A DNA stretch of 33,081 nucleotides from Acholeplasmataceae bacterium. Lineage in GTDB: Bacteria > Bacillota_I > Bacilli_A > Acholeplasmatales > Acholeplasmataceae. The position numbers and the translations under genes are program-made. The notes below the pieces were generated by a model that did no database searches, was not told the origin of the DNA, and saw only the letters and a program-made list of their open reading frames with translations. This document shows positions 16,492 to 25,359 of the stretch, one piece after another. Where the stretch lies: NCBI GenBank assembly GCA_030603805.1, contig JAUVXD010000015.1, forward strand, positions 1-33,081. Direction: 5' to 3'. Position 1 is the stretch's first letter, and the number at the start of each line of letters is the position of its first letter.

Positions 16492-17865
16492 ATGAAATCT
16501 TATGAAATTATTGTTCTAGGTGGCGGACCTGGTGGTTATGTTGCTGCCATAAAGGCTGCTCAGCTTGGTGCAAAAGTCGCACTGATTGAAAAAGAAGTCG
16601 TTGGTGGTATTTGCTTAAATCACGGCTGTATCCCAACAAAGACACTTTTAAAGAATGCGAAAGTCTACAAGACAATTAAACATGCATCAGATTATGGTGT
16701 TCTTCTTGGTGGCGATGTTTCTTTCGATTGGTCTTTAATGCTTAAGAGAAAAGATTCGGTCGTTAAAAAACTCACCATGGGTGTTTCGGGATTATTAAAG
16801 AAAAATGGTGTTGATGTTATTTCTGGCTTTGGCAAAGTGCTTGCACCTGACAAAGTTGAAGTCAATGGTGAAATTTATCAAGCAAATAACTTAATTATTG
16901 CAACCGGTGCATCCCCCATTATGCCACCCATTCCTGGACTTAAAGAATCTTATGAACAAGGTATTGCTGTAACATCTAGAGAACTTTTACAAATTAAAGA
17001 TGCACCAAAAAACTTAGTCGTCATCGGCGGTGGTGTTATTGGCGTTGAATTTGCAACCATTTTCTCATCACTGGGTTCAAAAGTAACGATCATCGAAAAA
17101 CTTGATGGTATCGTGCCCATGATGGATGATGACATTAGAACCCAATACGCTAAAATCTTAAAAAGAGAAGGCATTGAAATTTTTGTGAATGCTGAAGTTA
17201 AAGCAGTGAATAAAAACGAAGTGACTTATCAGTTTGAAGGTAAAGATCATAAAATAACGGCAGATACGATATTAGTTTCTGTTGGCATGCGTGCCAATTC
17301 CCAAGGACTTGAAGTTTTAAATCTCAAGATGGATCGTGCCAATATCGTCACAGATGAACATTTAAGAACGAGTGTTCCTAATGTCTATGCGATTGGTGAT
17401 GTCAATGGAAAGTATATGCTTGCGCATGTTGCATCTGCTGAAGGATTAGTTGCCGTAGAATACATTTTGGGAAATAAAAAAGCACATTTAAATTATGATA
17501 GAGTGCCTAATGCAGTCTATGGTTCGCCAGAAATTGCATCAGTTGGCTTAACTGAAAAAGAAGCGAAAGCTAAAGGACTCAAATATAAAGTTTCAACCTT
17601 CCCGCTTGCTGCAAGTGGAAAAGCAATGGCAGATAATGAAAAAGATGGTTTTGTTAAACTGATTGTGTCAGAACAATATAAAGAAATCATTGGCGCACAT
17701 ATTCTTTCATACAATGCATCTGATTTAATCGCGGAAATCGGCGTGACCCTTGAACTTGAAGGCACAGCGCATGAAATTGCTCATACCATTCATCCGCATC
17801 CAACATTATCTGAAATCATCATGGAAGCAGCCCATGGTGCAGTCGATAAACCCATTCATATGTAA
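16492..17865 (+). CDS. pdhD: Dihydrolipoamide dehydrogenase (PDH E3)
   Basis: Flavoprotein that reoxidises the lipoyl arm of E2 with NAD+. The FAD site GGGPGGYVAA is near the N-terminus, the redox disulfide is C41-C46 in CLNHGC followed by IPTK, and the NAD-binding VVIGGGVIGVEFA is near residue 180. The C-terminal catalytic pair is H436 and E441 in HPHPTLSE. Length 457 is the plain form: the extra N-terminal lipoyl domain found in some mycoplasma PdhD proteins is missing. The start is ATG 16492 because GAGGTGA (16480-16486) lies five bases before it; an in-frame GTG at 16483 is inside that ribosome site. Confidence 0.93.
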   Translation: MKSYEIIVLGGGPGGYVAAIKAAQLGAKVALIEKEVVGGICLNHGCIPTKTLLKNAKVYKTIKHASDYGVLLGGDVSFDWSLMLKRKDSVVKKLTMGVSGLLKKNGVDVISGFGKVLAPDKVEVNGEIYQANNLIIATGASPIMPPIPGLKESYEQGIAVTSRELLQIKDAPKNLVVIGGGVIGVEFATIFSSLGSKVTIIEKLDGIVPMMDDDIRTQYAKILKREGIEIFVNAEVKAVNKNEVTYQFEGKDHKITADTILVSVGMRANSQGLEVLNLKMDRANIVTDEHLRTSVPNVYAIGDVNGKYMLAHVASAEGLVAVEYILGNKKAHLNYDRVPNAVYGSPEIASVGLTEKEAKAKGLKYKVSTFPLAASGKAMADNEKDGFVKLIVSEQYKEIIGAHILSYNASDLIAEIGVTLELEGTAHEIAHTIHPHPTLSEIIMEAAHGAVDKPIHM

Positions 17866-17870
17866 GCTTA

Positions 17871-17900
17871 AATGCCACTCAACTTTGGGTGGCATTTTTT
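17871..17900 (+). terminator. pdh operon terminator
   Basis: AATGCCAC (17871-17878) pairs with GTGGCATT (17889-17896), and T6 (17895-17900) follows the stem. It lies five bases after the pdhD stop. Confidence 0.9.
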
Positions 17901-17985
17901 CTTTCATCATAAGTATTAAATAAATGAATCATTTAAACAACGTATGTTTTTTTGAAGCAAATCCCTACCTTCTAAGCTTTTAGAT

Positions 17986-18015
17986 ATGATAACGTTTTTA
18001 TGTAAGCGTTGACAT
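17986..18015 (+). promoter_or_regulatory. Two overlapping cre-like (CcpA) operators
   Basis: ATGATAACGTTTTTAT (17986-18001) and ATGTAAGCGTTGACAT (18000-18015) each match 15 of 16 positions of the published cre consensus WTGNNARCGNWWWCAW. Their central CG pairs are 14 bases apart. The second contains the -35 hexamer of the downstream promoter, so a bound CcpA-type repressor would block RNA polymerase. A local LacI-family regulator is an alternative; none is encoded in the window. Confidence 0.65.
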
Positions 18016-18038
18016 GCAACTATATCTTATGATATAAT
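18009..18038 (+). promoter_or_regulatory. Promoter of the pectate-utilisation operon
   Basis: Perfect TTGACA (18009-18014), an 18-base spacer and perfect TATAAT (18033-18038). It gives a leader of about 40 bases before the first gene. It is the best promoter seen between 17900 and 31600. Confidence 0.8.
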
Positions 18039-18084
18039 AGTAATTGTAAACACCGTCCGTATATATAGACAGATGGAGACAGAC

Positions 18085-19524
18085 ATGAAACGACTGATTT
18101 TTCTGATTTTACTGGCTTTTGTAGGCATCATCATGGCGGGATGCCAAGCCATAGACAACATAGATACGGTAGTTCCTTCCGACCCCACAGATGAGCAACC
18201 AAATGAGACACCTCAAGTAGATTTCAGATTATTCGAGCACTCATTTGGCTTTTCTTCGCTTATAGTGACCTCAAGAAGAGAGATAACTGAAGGTGTTTAT
18301 GAGGTTAATAGCGAAATCGAGTTTTTAGATGCACTCATGGCACCTGATGCAAAAATCATTGAAATTAAAAGTGATTTAAATCTTGGATCGATTGAAGTTG
18401 AAACCATGCTTTCTCAAGCAGGTAAAACTTTAAATGATTATCGAAATGTCTACAGAAGACATTCTAGACAGCCACTCATGCATCCGATTTTAAAAGAAAC
18501 AGGTGTAGGGATTGTTAGAATCGTTTTGAGAAATAACTTGATGATTTATTCAAAAACAGGGCACCAAATCAAACACACTGCATTTTTAATTGATGGATCC
18601 ACAAATATCGTAATTCGTAATCTACATTTCTCAGAACTTTGGGAATGGGATGAAATAACTGCTGGAAATTATGACCGCAATGATTGGGATTACTTCACAG
18701 TCGAAAAATCCAATGGTGTATGGTTTGATCATCTTACTTTTGATCAAGCTTATGATGGCATTATTGATGTTAAAGAAGACGGTAGAAATTTAACCCTATC
18801 TTGGTCGAAACTAAACTTTAAACCGAACGCATTCATTGAGGCACAAATCGACTATTTAGAAGAAAATATCTGGAAATATCCTTATTATCAAAGTTTTAAA
18901 GATTTAGACATTTCTAGAGAAGATATGATTCTTTACTCAAGTTTTCAAAAGAAGGGCTTCAATTTAGGCAATTCTACAGATGGTGAGGGCTTTGAATCTA
19001 TCACATTTACGTTTCATCACCTTGAAATCTACAATCTGATGGACCGAATGCCTAGACTTAGAAAAGGCGATGTCCATGTTTATCACATTATCTTGGATAA
19101 CTCAGACATTCACAATCTCAGATTAAAGCATAACACCAATTTAAGGATTACCAATCAAGGCATTGTCTCAACAGAAGATGGTGCAGTCTTGATGGAAAAT
19201 AGTCTTTATATATTAGTAACAACACCCATTCGAAATCACCAAGACTCAAGAATAGATTCAAAATATACAGGCAAATATAAAGTCATCAATAGCGAAATGG
19301 TCTTATCAAATCGAACATATTTTGGATCATCCGATGATCAAAATTCACTTTGGGTACATAGTAATACACATGAGCTTATACCTTTCGCATTTAGAAACCA
19401 TGAAACACTGCCTTATTCGTATCAACTTCAAGATGTGTTTTATTTAAGAGAAACATTCGTAACTTATCCAACGGGTCATCAAACGATTGATGACTTTAAC
19501 TGGTTAAAGATAAATGAAAATTAA
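18085..19524 (+). CDS. Surface lipoprotein pectate lyase, polysaccharide lyase family 1-like
   Basis: Predicted to cleave polygalacturonate by calcium-dependent beta-elimination at the outer face of the membrane. A lipoprotein signal ends in the lipobox IMAGC, with lipidated C20. The body is a right-handed beta-helix with PL1 landmarks: NIVIRNLHF, then DHLTFDQAYDGIIDVKE followed by LSWSKL, giving acidic candidates for calcium binding at D215, D224 and D228. RMPRLRKGDVHVYH (from R321) matches the PL1 catalytic Arg region. Length 479 is slightly larger than many PL1 enzymes. Start is ATG 18085 with GGAG six bases away; the ATG at 18073 precedes that site. It is first in an eight-gene operon. 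Pectin rather than pectate as substrate cannot be excluded. Confidence 0.8.
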   Translation: MKRLIFLILLAFVGIIMAGCQAIDNIDTVVPSDPTDEQPNETPQVDFRLFEHSFGFSSLIVTSRREITEGVYEVNSEIEFLDALMAPDAKIIEIKSDLNLGSIEVETMLSQAGKTLNDYRNVYRRHSRQPLMHPILKETGVGIVRIVLRNNLMIYSKTGHQIKHTAFLIDGSTNIVIRNLHFSELWEWDEITAGNYDRNDWDYFTVEKSNGVWFDHLTFDQAYDGIIDVKEDGRNLTLSWSKLNFKPNAFIEAQIDYLEENIWKYPYYQSFKDLDISREDMILYSSFQKKGFNLGNSTDGEGFESITFTFHHLEIYNLMDRMPRLRKGDVHVYHIILDNSDIHNLRLKHNTNLRITNQGIVSTEDGAVLMENSLYILVTTPIRNHQDSRIDSKYTGKYKVINSEMVLSNRTYFGSSDDQNSLWVHSNTHELIPFAFRNHETLPYSYQLQDVFYLRETFVTYPTGHQTIDDFNWLKINEN

Positions 19525-19549
19525 ACCTATATTAAAGGAGCAAAAACCT

Positions 19550-20890
19550 ATGAAAAAAATCATATTACTGATGGCGATACTCTTCACATCACTTGTTTTA
19601 GTTGCATGTGGTAGCAACAGAAATGATGATTCTGTCATCACATTTGCATGGTGGGGAACATCGGATCGAAATATCGCAACCTATCGCGCTATCGAATTAT
19701 TTGAAGCGAAATATCCGCAATATAAAGTTCAAGCTGACCAATCCCCATGGTCTGGTTATCAAACCACTTTAAATAACAGACTGAATCGTGGTACAGAAGC
19801 AGATGTCTTCCAAGTTAACTATAATTGGATTTATTCCATGTATGGTGAAGACTATTTTATGGACATTACTGAATTAGGATTAGATTTATCGAACTATCCA
19901 GCTAATGAACATACACCACTCACTGTGAACGGAAAAATCTTAGGATTATCTGTTTCAGAAACAGGATATATCTTTTATTTAAATAGAAGCTTATACGAAG
20001 CTGCAGGCTATGATTTTTCAGACCCAAATAACTTCCCCATTAAGACTTGGGATGATCTCATGGATGCTGGACAAGCGATTCAAGCTGTAGATCCAAATGC
20101 ATACGCCATTGGTAGATTGGATCCTCAACAAGTTGCGATGCTCATGTTTACATATCTTGCACAAACTACAGGTAAAGCATTAATTAATTCAAATAATCAA
20201 CTGAACTTTACACAAGCTGAACTGGTTGATGCGTTTAATTTCATCTCAGATTTAAGAAGTACAGGTGTCTTAATTGCATCGAACTCCATTGATACCCATA
20301 ATGATGGACCTACAAATCCCAACTGGGTAGCAGGAAGATACGGTGGTGTCATGACATGGAATACAGCCATTTCTGAATATCAAAATACACTACCCCCAAC
20401 AACATCTTTAGTCACAGCAGGTATGTTCCAACAAACTGCTGATGAAGAAGAAAACTTTGGGATGTATAAAAAAGTTTCTATGGCTTATGCAGTTTCAAAA
20501 CGTGTTGAACAATCAGATGCAAAGAAAGAAGCAGTTAAGACTTTCCTTGAATTTATGACCACAGATCCAGAAGCAGTTGCGATTTTAGGTGTTGACCGTG
20601 GTGTTTCAAATAATAGCATCACACAAAACATCTTAACAGCAGTCACAACCACTGACTTTACTCAAACTTTAGAATGGCAAGGTCATGAATTTGTACAACG
20701 TACCTATGCCGCACAAGTTTCAAATGGCATTAACTTATACATTCACCCTTATTATGAGCATGCAACCTTTAGAGCGATTTATGAGGCACCGATTGAAAAC
20801 TTCCTATTAGGTCGTTCTACAGCAACGGTAGCTGCAACCAATATTGTTAATCGTTTTAATACGGAGCTTGCTAGAGTTATCGGAGGATAA
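19550..20890 (+). CDS. Sugar ABC transporter solute-binding lipoprotein (family 1)
   Basis: Membrane-anchored binding protein that should capture the oligosaccharide released by the lyases and pass it to the two permeases encoded next. The signal ends in LVACG, lipidated C20. The mature N-terminus ITFAWWGTSDRN and the later TEADVFQVNYNW and ETGYIFYLNRSLYEAAG are standard for extracellular solute-binding protein family 1. The tail EAVKTFLEFMTTDPEAVAILG is the usual helix before the hinge. Length 446. Start is ATG 19550 with AAAGGAG; an ATG at 19514 overlapping the previous gene would spoil the signal peptide. The two-base gap to the permease gene fits co-expression. The oligogalacturonate ligand is inferred from neighbours. 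Confidence 0.9.
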   Translation: MKKIILLMAILFTSLVLVACGSNRNDDSVITFAWWGTSDRNIATYRAIELFEAKYPQYKVQADQSPWSGYQTTLNNRLNRGTEADVFQVNYNWIYSMYGEDYFMDITELGLDLSNYPANEHTPLTVNGKILGLSVSETGYIFYLNRSLYEAAGYDFSDPNNFPIKTWDDLMDAGQAIQAVDPNAYAIGRLDPQQVAMLMFTYLAQTTGKALINSNNQLNFTQAELVDAFNFISDLRSTGVLIASNSIDTHNDGPTNPNWVAGRYGGVMTWNTAISEYQNTLPPTTSLVTAGMFQQTADEEENFGMYKKVSMAYAVSKRVEQSDAKKEAVKTFLEFMTTDPEAVAILGVDRGVSNNSITQNILTAVTTTDFTQTLEWQGHEFVQRTYAAQVSNGINLYIHPYYEHATFRAIYEAPIENFLLGRSTATVAATNIVNRFNTELARVIGG

Positions 20891-20892
20891 GC

Positions 20893-21774
20893 ATGGTCGG
20901 AGAGAAAAAGTGGGTACCCTACGTCCTTTTAGGACCATGGATTATTGGGTTTCTACTCTTTAAACTATATCCTTTCATCAGCTCGTTTTTCATGAGCTTA
21001 TATGAGACCAGAGGTAGAAATTCTACCTTTGTTGGTCTTGCTAACTATGCACAGCTATTTGATACGAGCCAATTTATTGGTGAGCAGTTTATGAATTCAC
21101 TCAAAGTGACATTCATTTATGTATTCTTTACCGTACCACTCATTTTAATTGTAAGCTTACTGATTGCCTACGTATTAGCTCTTAAACTCAAAGGTGTTGG
21201 ATTCTTTAGAACCGCATTTTACATGCCAACCGTTTTAGGAACTAACGTTGCGATTATCGTCTTATGGAGATTTATTTTTAGAGATGACGGATTAATCAAT
21301 CAGTTCATCATGATTTTTGGATTATCTCCTGTTTCATGGCTTGGAACATCAGGTGGCGCAATGGCCAGTCTGGTGACCTTGCGTGTTTGGCAGTTTGGTT
21401 CTACCATGCTCATTTTCTTAAATGCTTTAAAAAATGTGCCTGAATCCTTATATGAAGCAGCAACGATCGATGGTGCAGGTAAATTTAGACAATTTTTCTC
21501 AATTACCATTCCCATGATTACACCGATTATCTTATTTAATGCCGTTATGCGTTTGGTTGAAACATTTCAGGTCTTTAATGGCCCAGCTCTGATTACACAA
21601 GGTGGACCTGCAAATTCAACGAGAGTTTTAAACTTACTTATCTATCAAATTGCCTTTGATGGCGGTAACTTGAATTTAGGTGCAGCCATGTCATGGATTT
21701 TATTCTTAATCATTATGGTATTTACCGTCCTCATATTTAGATCGTCTAAATATTGGGTTCATTACCAGGACTAA
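20893..21774 (+). CDS. Sugar ABC transporter permease 1 (MalF/UgpA-like)
   Basis: Inner-membrane half of a CUT1-type carbohydrate importer, 293 residues with about six hydrophobic helices. The start PYVLLGPWIIGFLLFKLYPFISSF is a common opening for this family. The cytoplasmic EAA loop, the docking site for the ATPase, is EAATIDGAGKFRQFF from residue 188. GGAGG lies in the end of the preceding gene and the ATG follows. The matching ATPase is not encoded here; many Gram-positive CUT1 systems share one MsmX-type ATPase encoded elsewhere, and that is the likely arrangement. Confidence 0.92.
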   Translation: MVGEKKWVPYVLLGPWIIGFLLFKLYPFISSFFMSLYETRGRNSTFVGLANYAQLFDTSQFIGEQFMNSLKVTFIYVFFTVPLILIVSLLIAYVLALKLKGVGFFRTAFYMPTVLGTNVAIIVLWRFIFRDDGLINQFIMIFGLSPVSWLGTSGGAMASLVTLRVWQFGSTMLIFLNALKNVPESLYEAATIDGAGKFRQFFSITIPMITPIILFNAVMRLVETFQVFNGPALITQGGPANSTRVLNLLIYQIAFDGGNLNLGAAMSWILFLIIMVFTVLIFRSSKYWVHYQD

Positions 21775-21785
21775 GGAGGACCTAT

Positions 21786-22694
21786 ATGACAAACGCACAA
21801 TTAAGAATTCAAAAACATCGTATTAAAAAGACTTCAATTGAAGTTATTAAGTATTCAATCATTATTGTTGCAGCACTTGTGATGCTTTATCCCTTAGTTT
21901 GGATTATTGGTGCATCCTTTGATGCAAGTCAAACCTTCTCATTTGGGTTTTTGCCAAGAGAATTTACTTTGATTGGCTGGAAGGAATCGCTCTCCGCACC
22001 GGGTTGGGGTAGTGCACAAGGATATTCTCTACTTAGAGCGCTATGGAATACGTTACAGTTTACGATTCCGGAAGTCCTCTTTGGCACATTTTCTTGTCTG
22101 ATTTCAGCTTATGTCATTACACGCATGCATTTTAAAGGAAAGAAACTTATCTTCTCACTCGTGATTGGAACACTCCTCATGCCATCGACCATCTTTAGAA
22201 TTCCAATGTATGCATTTTGGACCAGTCCAACGCTTGCACCACTCTGGGAAGGATCAACTGCACCCTTTATGCCATATCTCCCCTTATGGGCAGGTTCGAT
22301 GTTTGCGATTAATTCATTTTCAATCTTTATGTTCATTCAATTTTTTAGAACTATCCCAAGAGATTTAGATGAAGCAGCATATATGGATGGTGCTAATAAA
22401 TTTCAAGTCTTATTTTATGTACTCATGCCAATCTTAAAACCGATTGTCATGACAGTGGCACTTTTGATGTTCATTTCAGCATTTAATGATTATCAAGGAC
22501 CACTTATTTATCGAGGGGCAGTATCGACATATCCATTATCGTTAGTTTTACCATCTTTAGGTTTGGATTCAACCAATACATATGCCCATGTTTATGCAAG
22601 ATCGATTGTCTCAGTATCACTCTTAATCATCATTTTCTTCTCAGCTCAAAAATATTTTGTGGGCAATGATGCTGATTCAGCCATTAAAGGATAG
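21786..22694 (+). CDS. Sugar ABC transporter permease 2 (MalG/UgpE-like)
   Basis: Second membrane subunit of the importer, 302 residues, six predicted helices. It opens with a basic cytoplasmic tail, then a YPLVWIIGASF helix usual for MalG-like proteins. The EAA motif is EAAYMDGANKFQVLFYVLMP from residue 196. Start is ATG 21786 with AAGGAGGA at the stop of permease 1; an in-frame upstream codon at 21753 lies inside permease 1 without a ribosome site. It pairs with the preceding binding protein and permease. It ends 14 bases before the next lipoprotein gene. Confidence 0.92.
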   Translation: MTNAQLRIQKHRIKKTSIEVIKYSIIIVAALVMLYPLVWIIGASFDASQTFSFGFLPREFTLIGWKESLSAPGWGSAQGYSLLRALWNTLQFTIPEVLFGTFSCLISAYVITRMHFKGKKLIFSLVIGTLLMPSTIFRIPMYAFWTSPTLAPLWEGSTAPFMPYLPLWAGSMFAINSFSIFMFIQFFRTIPRDLDEAAYMDGANKFQVLFYVLMPILKPIVMTVALLMFISAFNDYQGPLIYRGAVSTYPLSLVLPSLGLDSTNTYAHVYARSIVSVSLLIIIFFSAQKYFVGNDADSAIKG

Positions 22695-22708
22695 AAAAGA
22701 GGTACGTT

Positions 22709-23575
22709 ATGAAAAGAAAATTAACAGCACTCATCTTAATTCTAGGACTTATTTTAAGTGCTTGCACAGAAGCGAAAACACCAAATACACCTGTCAATCT
22801 TGAAGATTATGGATGTAAGGATACACCGCTTGCAGAAGGATGCTTTGTCCCATCTGAGGATTTAGACTTTATCTCTGCAACACCAGAAGAATACTTAATC
22901 AATGAGACATTTGATACTGAACGTGTTGGATCAAATCCAAGAAACTGGTTACTCTATAGAAACCAAGAGTATGCGGTAGACGGTGTTAGAACTGTTATTG
23001 CAGAAGAAGCGGGTGGCAATCGTTTTGTCAGAATGTTTTCTGATGGACTTAGAGCACCGATGTATCCACAATCTGCACCAACACCAACGTTTATTTTCAC
23101 GACCAAGTTTAATTTAGACCAAGATCGTAAAGGTGTTGCGTACGCAAACATCATGATTCCAACTGACGTACAAGCAAACGCAGTCACAGTTGGGGTTGCT
23201 ACTGGCGCAGTCAACACCATTGGTGTAACCATTGGTCAAGATCAAAAGTTATCAGTAAGAGTTGGTGGACCATTCTTCTATTATTCAGGTTCAGGTGACG
23301 GTGGAGAAACTATATCAACCAATGTCACCATTACTAAAGGTAGTTGGTATACCTTTAAGTTTGAATGGGATGCATCAACCAACGTGATTGCAGCTTACCT
23401 CATTCAAGGAGAAATGGCAACACTTCTTTATTCAGGACCATTTCATATTAGTAGCAGATTTAATGCAACTGCAAATGGTTTCATTTTAGTCCCTAACGTC
23501 ATTCGTGTCACAATGCCAAGATACAGTTCTGGTTGGGCATATTTAGATAACGTTATTGTGGAAAGAAAGGGGTAA
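22709..23575 (+). CDS. Jelly-roll (LamG/ConA-like) lipoprotein, putative glycan-binding
   Basis: A 288-residue lipoprotein with lipidated C19 (ILSAC). A short N-terminal spacer carries a Cys pair (YGCKDTPLAEGC) that may form a disulfide. From LINETFDTERVG to YLDNVIVER the protein reads as one beta-sandwich: the closing DNV.VE and the ITKGSWYTFKFEWDASTN segment are typical of concanavalin/LamG-like lectin folds. The same order of motifs recurs in residues about 191-401 of the giant lipoprotein four genes of this operon later (LINETF, then NQWYRLRAEID, then YITNIVANRVE). No catalytic residues were recognised. Best guess is a surface glycan-binding protein for pectin; a weak enzyme or structural role is possible. 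Confidence 0.65.
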   Translation: MKRKLTALILILGLILSACTEAKTPNTPVNLEDYGCKDTPLAEGCFVPSEDLDFISATPEEYLINETFDTERVGSNPRNWLLYRNQEYAVDGVRTVIAEEAGGNRFVRMFSDGLRAPMYPQSAPTPTFIFTTKFNLDQDRKGVAYANIMIPTDVQANAVTVGVATGAVNTIGVTIGQDQKLSVRVGGPFFYYSGSGDGGETISTNVTITKGSWYTFKFEWDASTNVIAAYLIQGEMATLLYSGPFHISSRFNATANGFILVPNVIRVTMPRYSSGWAYLDNVIVERKG

Positions 23576-23579
23576 ACCT

Positions 23580-25355
23580 ATGAAAAAAATCATTTTAACC
23601 CTCATTTTCATCGCAACCATTCTTTTTGTTCCATCTATCAGATTAGAAGCGGCTGACCAGAAGATTGTTTATACCGAGTCCGATTATCAAAGATTACACG
23701 CAGTCATTCAGCATGTTGAAAATATTTTAAAGTATGGTGGCGATTATAATCCAAATACAGCTTTATTACCGGATGCCATTAATACACTCACAGGCGAACC
23801 AGCAAGATGGACATTTCCTAATCGTGCACAAGTGCCTTACGCAAATTTAGCGAATCAACAAAACTTCTTTAGAACTTTAGTTGCATTAACCAATGTGACA
23901 GGGTCTCCTAAGTATAAAAATGCAGCTGTTGATATATTAACTGAGTTTATGAGAGATTACCAAAATGTCAATGGACTCTTTCATTGGGGTGGACATCGTG
24001 CGATCAATTTAGATAATATGGAAGTTCAATCCTTTGAAGGACCTAATGGACCTCATGAACTTAAAAACATGATGCCTTATTACGAACTCATGCTTGAAGT
24101 TAATGAACAAGCGACTTTAAGATTTATGAAGCAACTTTGGACAGCACATTTCTACTGGTCATCAACCGATATGAATCGACACGGTTCATATTCAACCGCA
24201 TTTGACACCAACGTTTTTGGACAAACCATTCCAGAGCATGTCATACAGTTTGATAACCAAGGCATGCCAATTATTCCCGCAGATTCCCCAGGATTACTCC
24301 CATTCGTTAACTCTGCAACAGATTTAGCTTATGCAGCGTATACCTTATCACATCATACTGGAGATCCAATTCCAGCCGATTGGGCATTTTATTTGATGAG
24401 TCAATACAACCGAGCATCTCATCCCATTACTGGTATGACGGTTTATCAATATAAATCAACAGCAGTGACTAGATCACCACTCGAATGTGCAGATCCTGCT
24501 TATACCAATTCAGGATGTGGTGACCGTGTTGCAAGACAATTTAGAGATTTTGGTCCTATAGCTAGAGAATCGAATGTGGCATGGAAAAACACACAAGCTG
24601 TTTATGTCGATAACATTCTCATGCTACTAGAAGCAGCAGATAAATATGGTGTCACAGATTTTGTCGATTGGGCAAGAACCTATCTTGAAGGCTATCTAGA
24701 ATATGCCTATATTAGAATTGATGGACAAAATAAGATTATCCCGATGTTTATTGATGGCACAGTTACTTATGGATATGTCGTACCTGAAGTGGGTTATTTT
24801 GGACCTTCTAATATGAGATTAGATTATGTCAGTATGCCAACAACTTACTTATTACCGATTTTAAGAACCATTTTGCAGACACCAAATCCTGAAAACAGAG
24901 TGAAACTTTGGACCTATTTTAGAGATATTGTCTATTCTTACGGCTTAGGTGATATTGGAGAACTTGGTGGTGCTAAACCAAACTTAAACATTGATACAGC
25001 TATTGATGATCCGTTCGCACTTATGACCATGGTTGAACTTTATGATTACACCAAGAATATTGCCTATCTTGAAGTAGCAAGAACGATTGGAAATAATATC
25101 GTTCGTGAAAAATTCCATCGCGGATTCTTCGTAGATAGTGAAATTATGCTTTATAGCAGATTAGACCAACCAGATACACTCGCACTCTTAACATTAGATG
25201 CCGTGATTCGTGGTATTCCCATGAATCAAATGCCATTCTATTTAGCAGATTCAGGGTATATTCATGGTTATTTATTAGCAGATGATGGTGTCGTAGAAGA
25301 TCGAAGCTATACACAAAATATGATCTACACCAAAACAATTTTTGATTGGGAGTGA
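23580..25355 (+). CDS. Secreted exo-pectate lyase, polysaccharide lyase family 2-like
   Basis: A 591-residue protein with a Sec signal (residues 1-26) and no lipobox, so probably released or loosely held. The sequence resembles PL2 pectate lyases, which have an alpha-barrel fold and trim polygalacturonate from the end, giving unsaturated digalacturonate. The metal-site pattern known for PL2 is present in order and nearly the right spacing: H139 in HWGGHRAIN, E160 in PHELKN, and R200-H201 in MNRHGSY (catalytic Arg then metal His). C303 and C313 could form a disulfide. Start is ATG 23580 with GAAAGGGG in the end of the previous gene. Known PL2 enzymes are mostly from Gram-negative plant and gut bacteria. 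Family assigned from motifs by eye; other alpha/alpha-barrel lyases are the alternative. Confidence 0.7.
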   Translation: MKKIILTLIFIATILFVPSIRLEAADQKIVYTESDYQRLHAVIQHVENILKYGGDYNPNTALLPDAINTLTGEPARWTFPNRAQVPYANLANQQNFFRTLVALTNVTGSPKYKNAAVDILTEFMRDYQNVNGLFHWGGHRAINLDNMEVQSFEGPNGPHELKNMMPYYELMLEVNEQATLRFMKQLWTAHFYWSSTDMNRHGSYSTAFDTNVFGQTIPEHVIQFDNQGMPIIPADSPGLLPFVNSATDLAYAAYTLSHHTGDPIPADWAFYLMSQYNRASHPITGMTVYQYKSTAVTRSPLECADPAYTNSGCGDRVARQFRDFGPIARESNVAWKNTQAVYVDNILMLLEAADKYGVTDFVDWARTYLEGYLEYAYIRIDGQNKIIPMFIDGTVTYGYVVPEVGYFGPSNMRLDYVSMPTTYLLPILRTILQTPNPENRVKLWTYFRDIVYSYGLGDIGELGGAKPNLNIDTAIDDPFALMTMVELYDYTKNIAYLEVARTIGNNIVREKFHRGFFVDSEIMLYSRLDQPDTLALLTLDAVIRGIPMNQMPFYLADSGYIHGYLLADDGVVEDRSYTQNMIYTKTIFDWE

Positions 25356-25359
25356 TGAC

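Noticed and set aside
19514-19516. ATG at 19514 as start of the solute-binding protein
   Set aside because: It would add 12 polar residues before the lipoprotein signal peptide, and AAAGGAG lies directly before ATG 19550.
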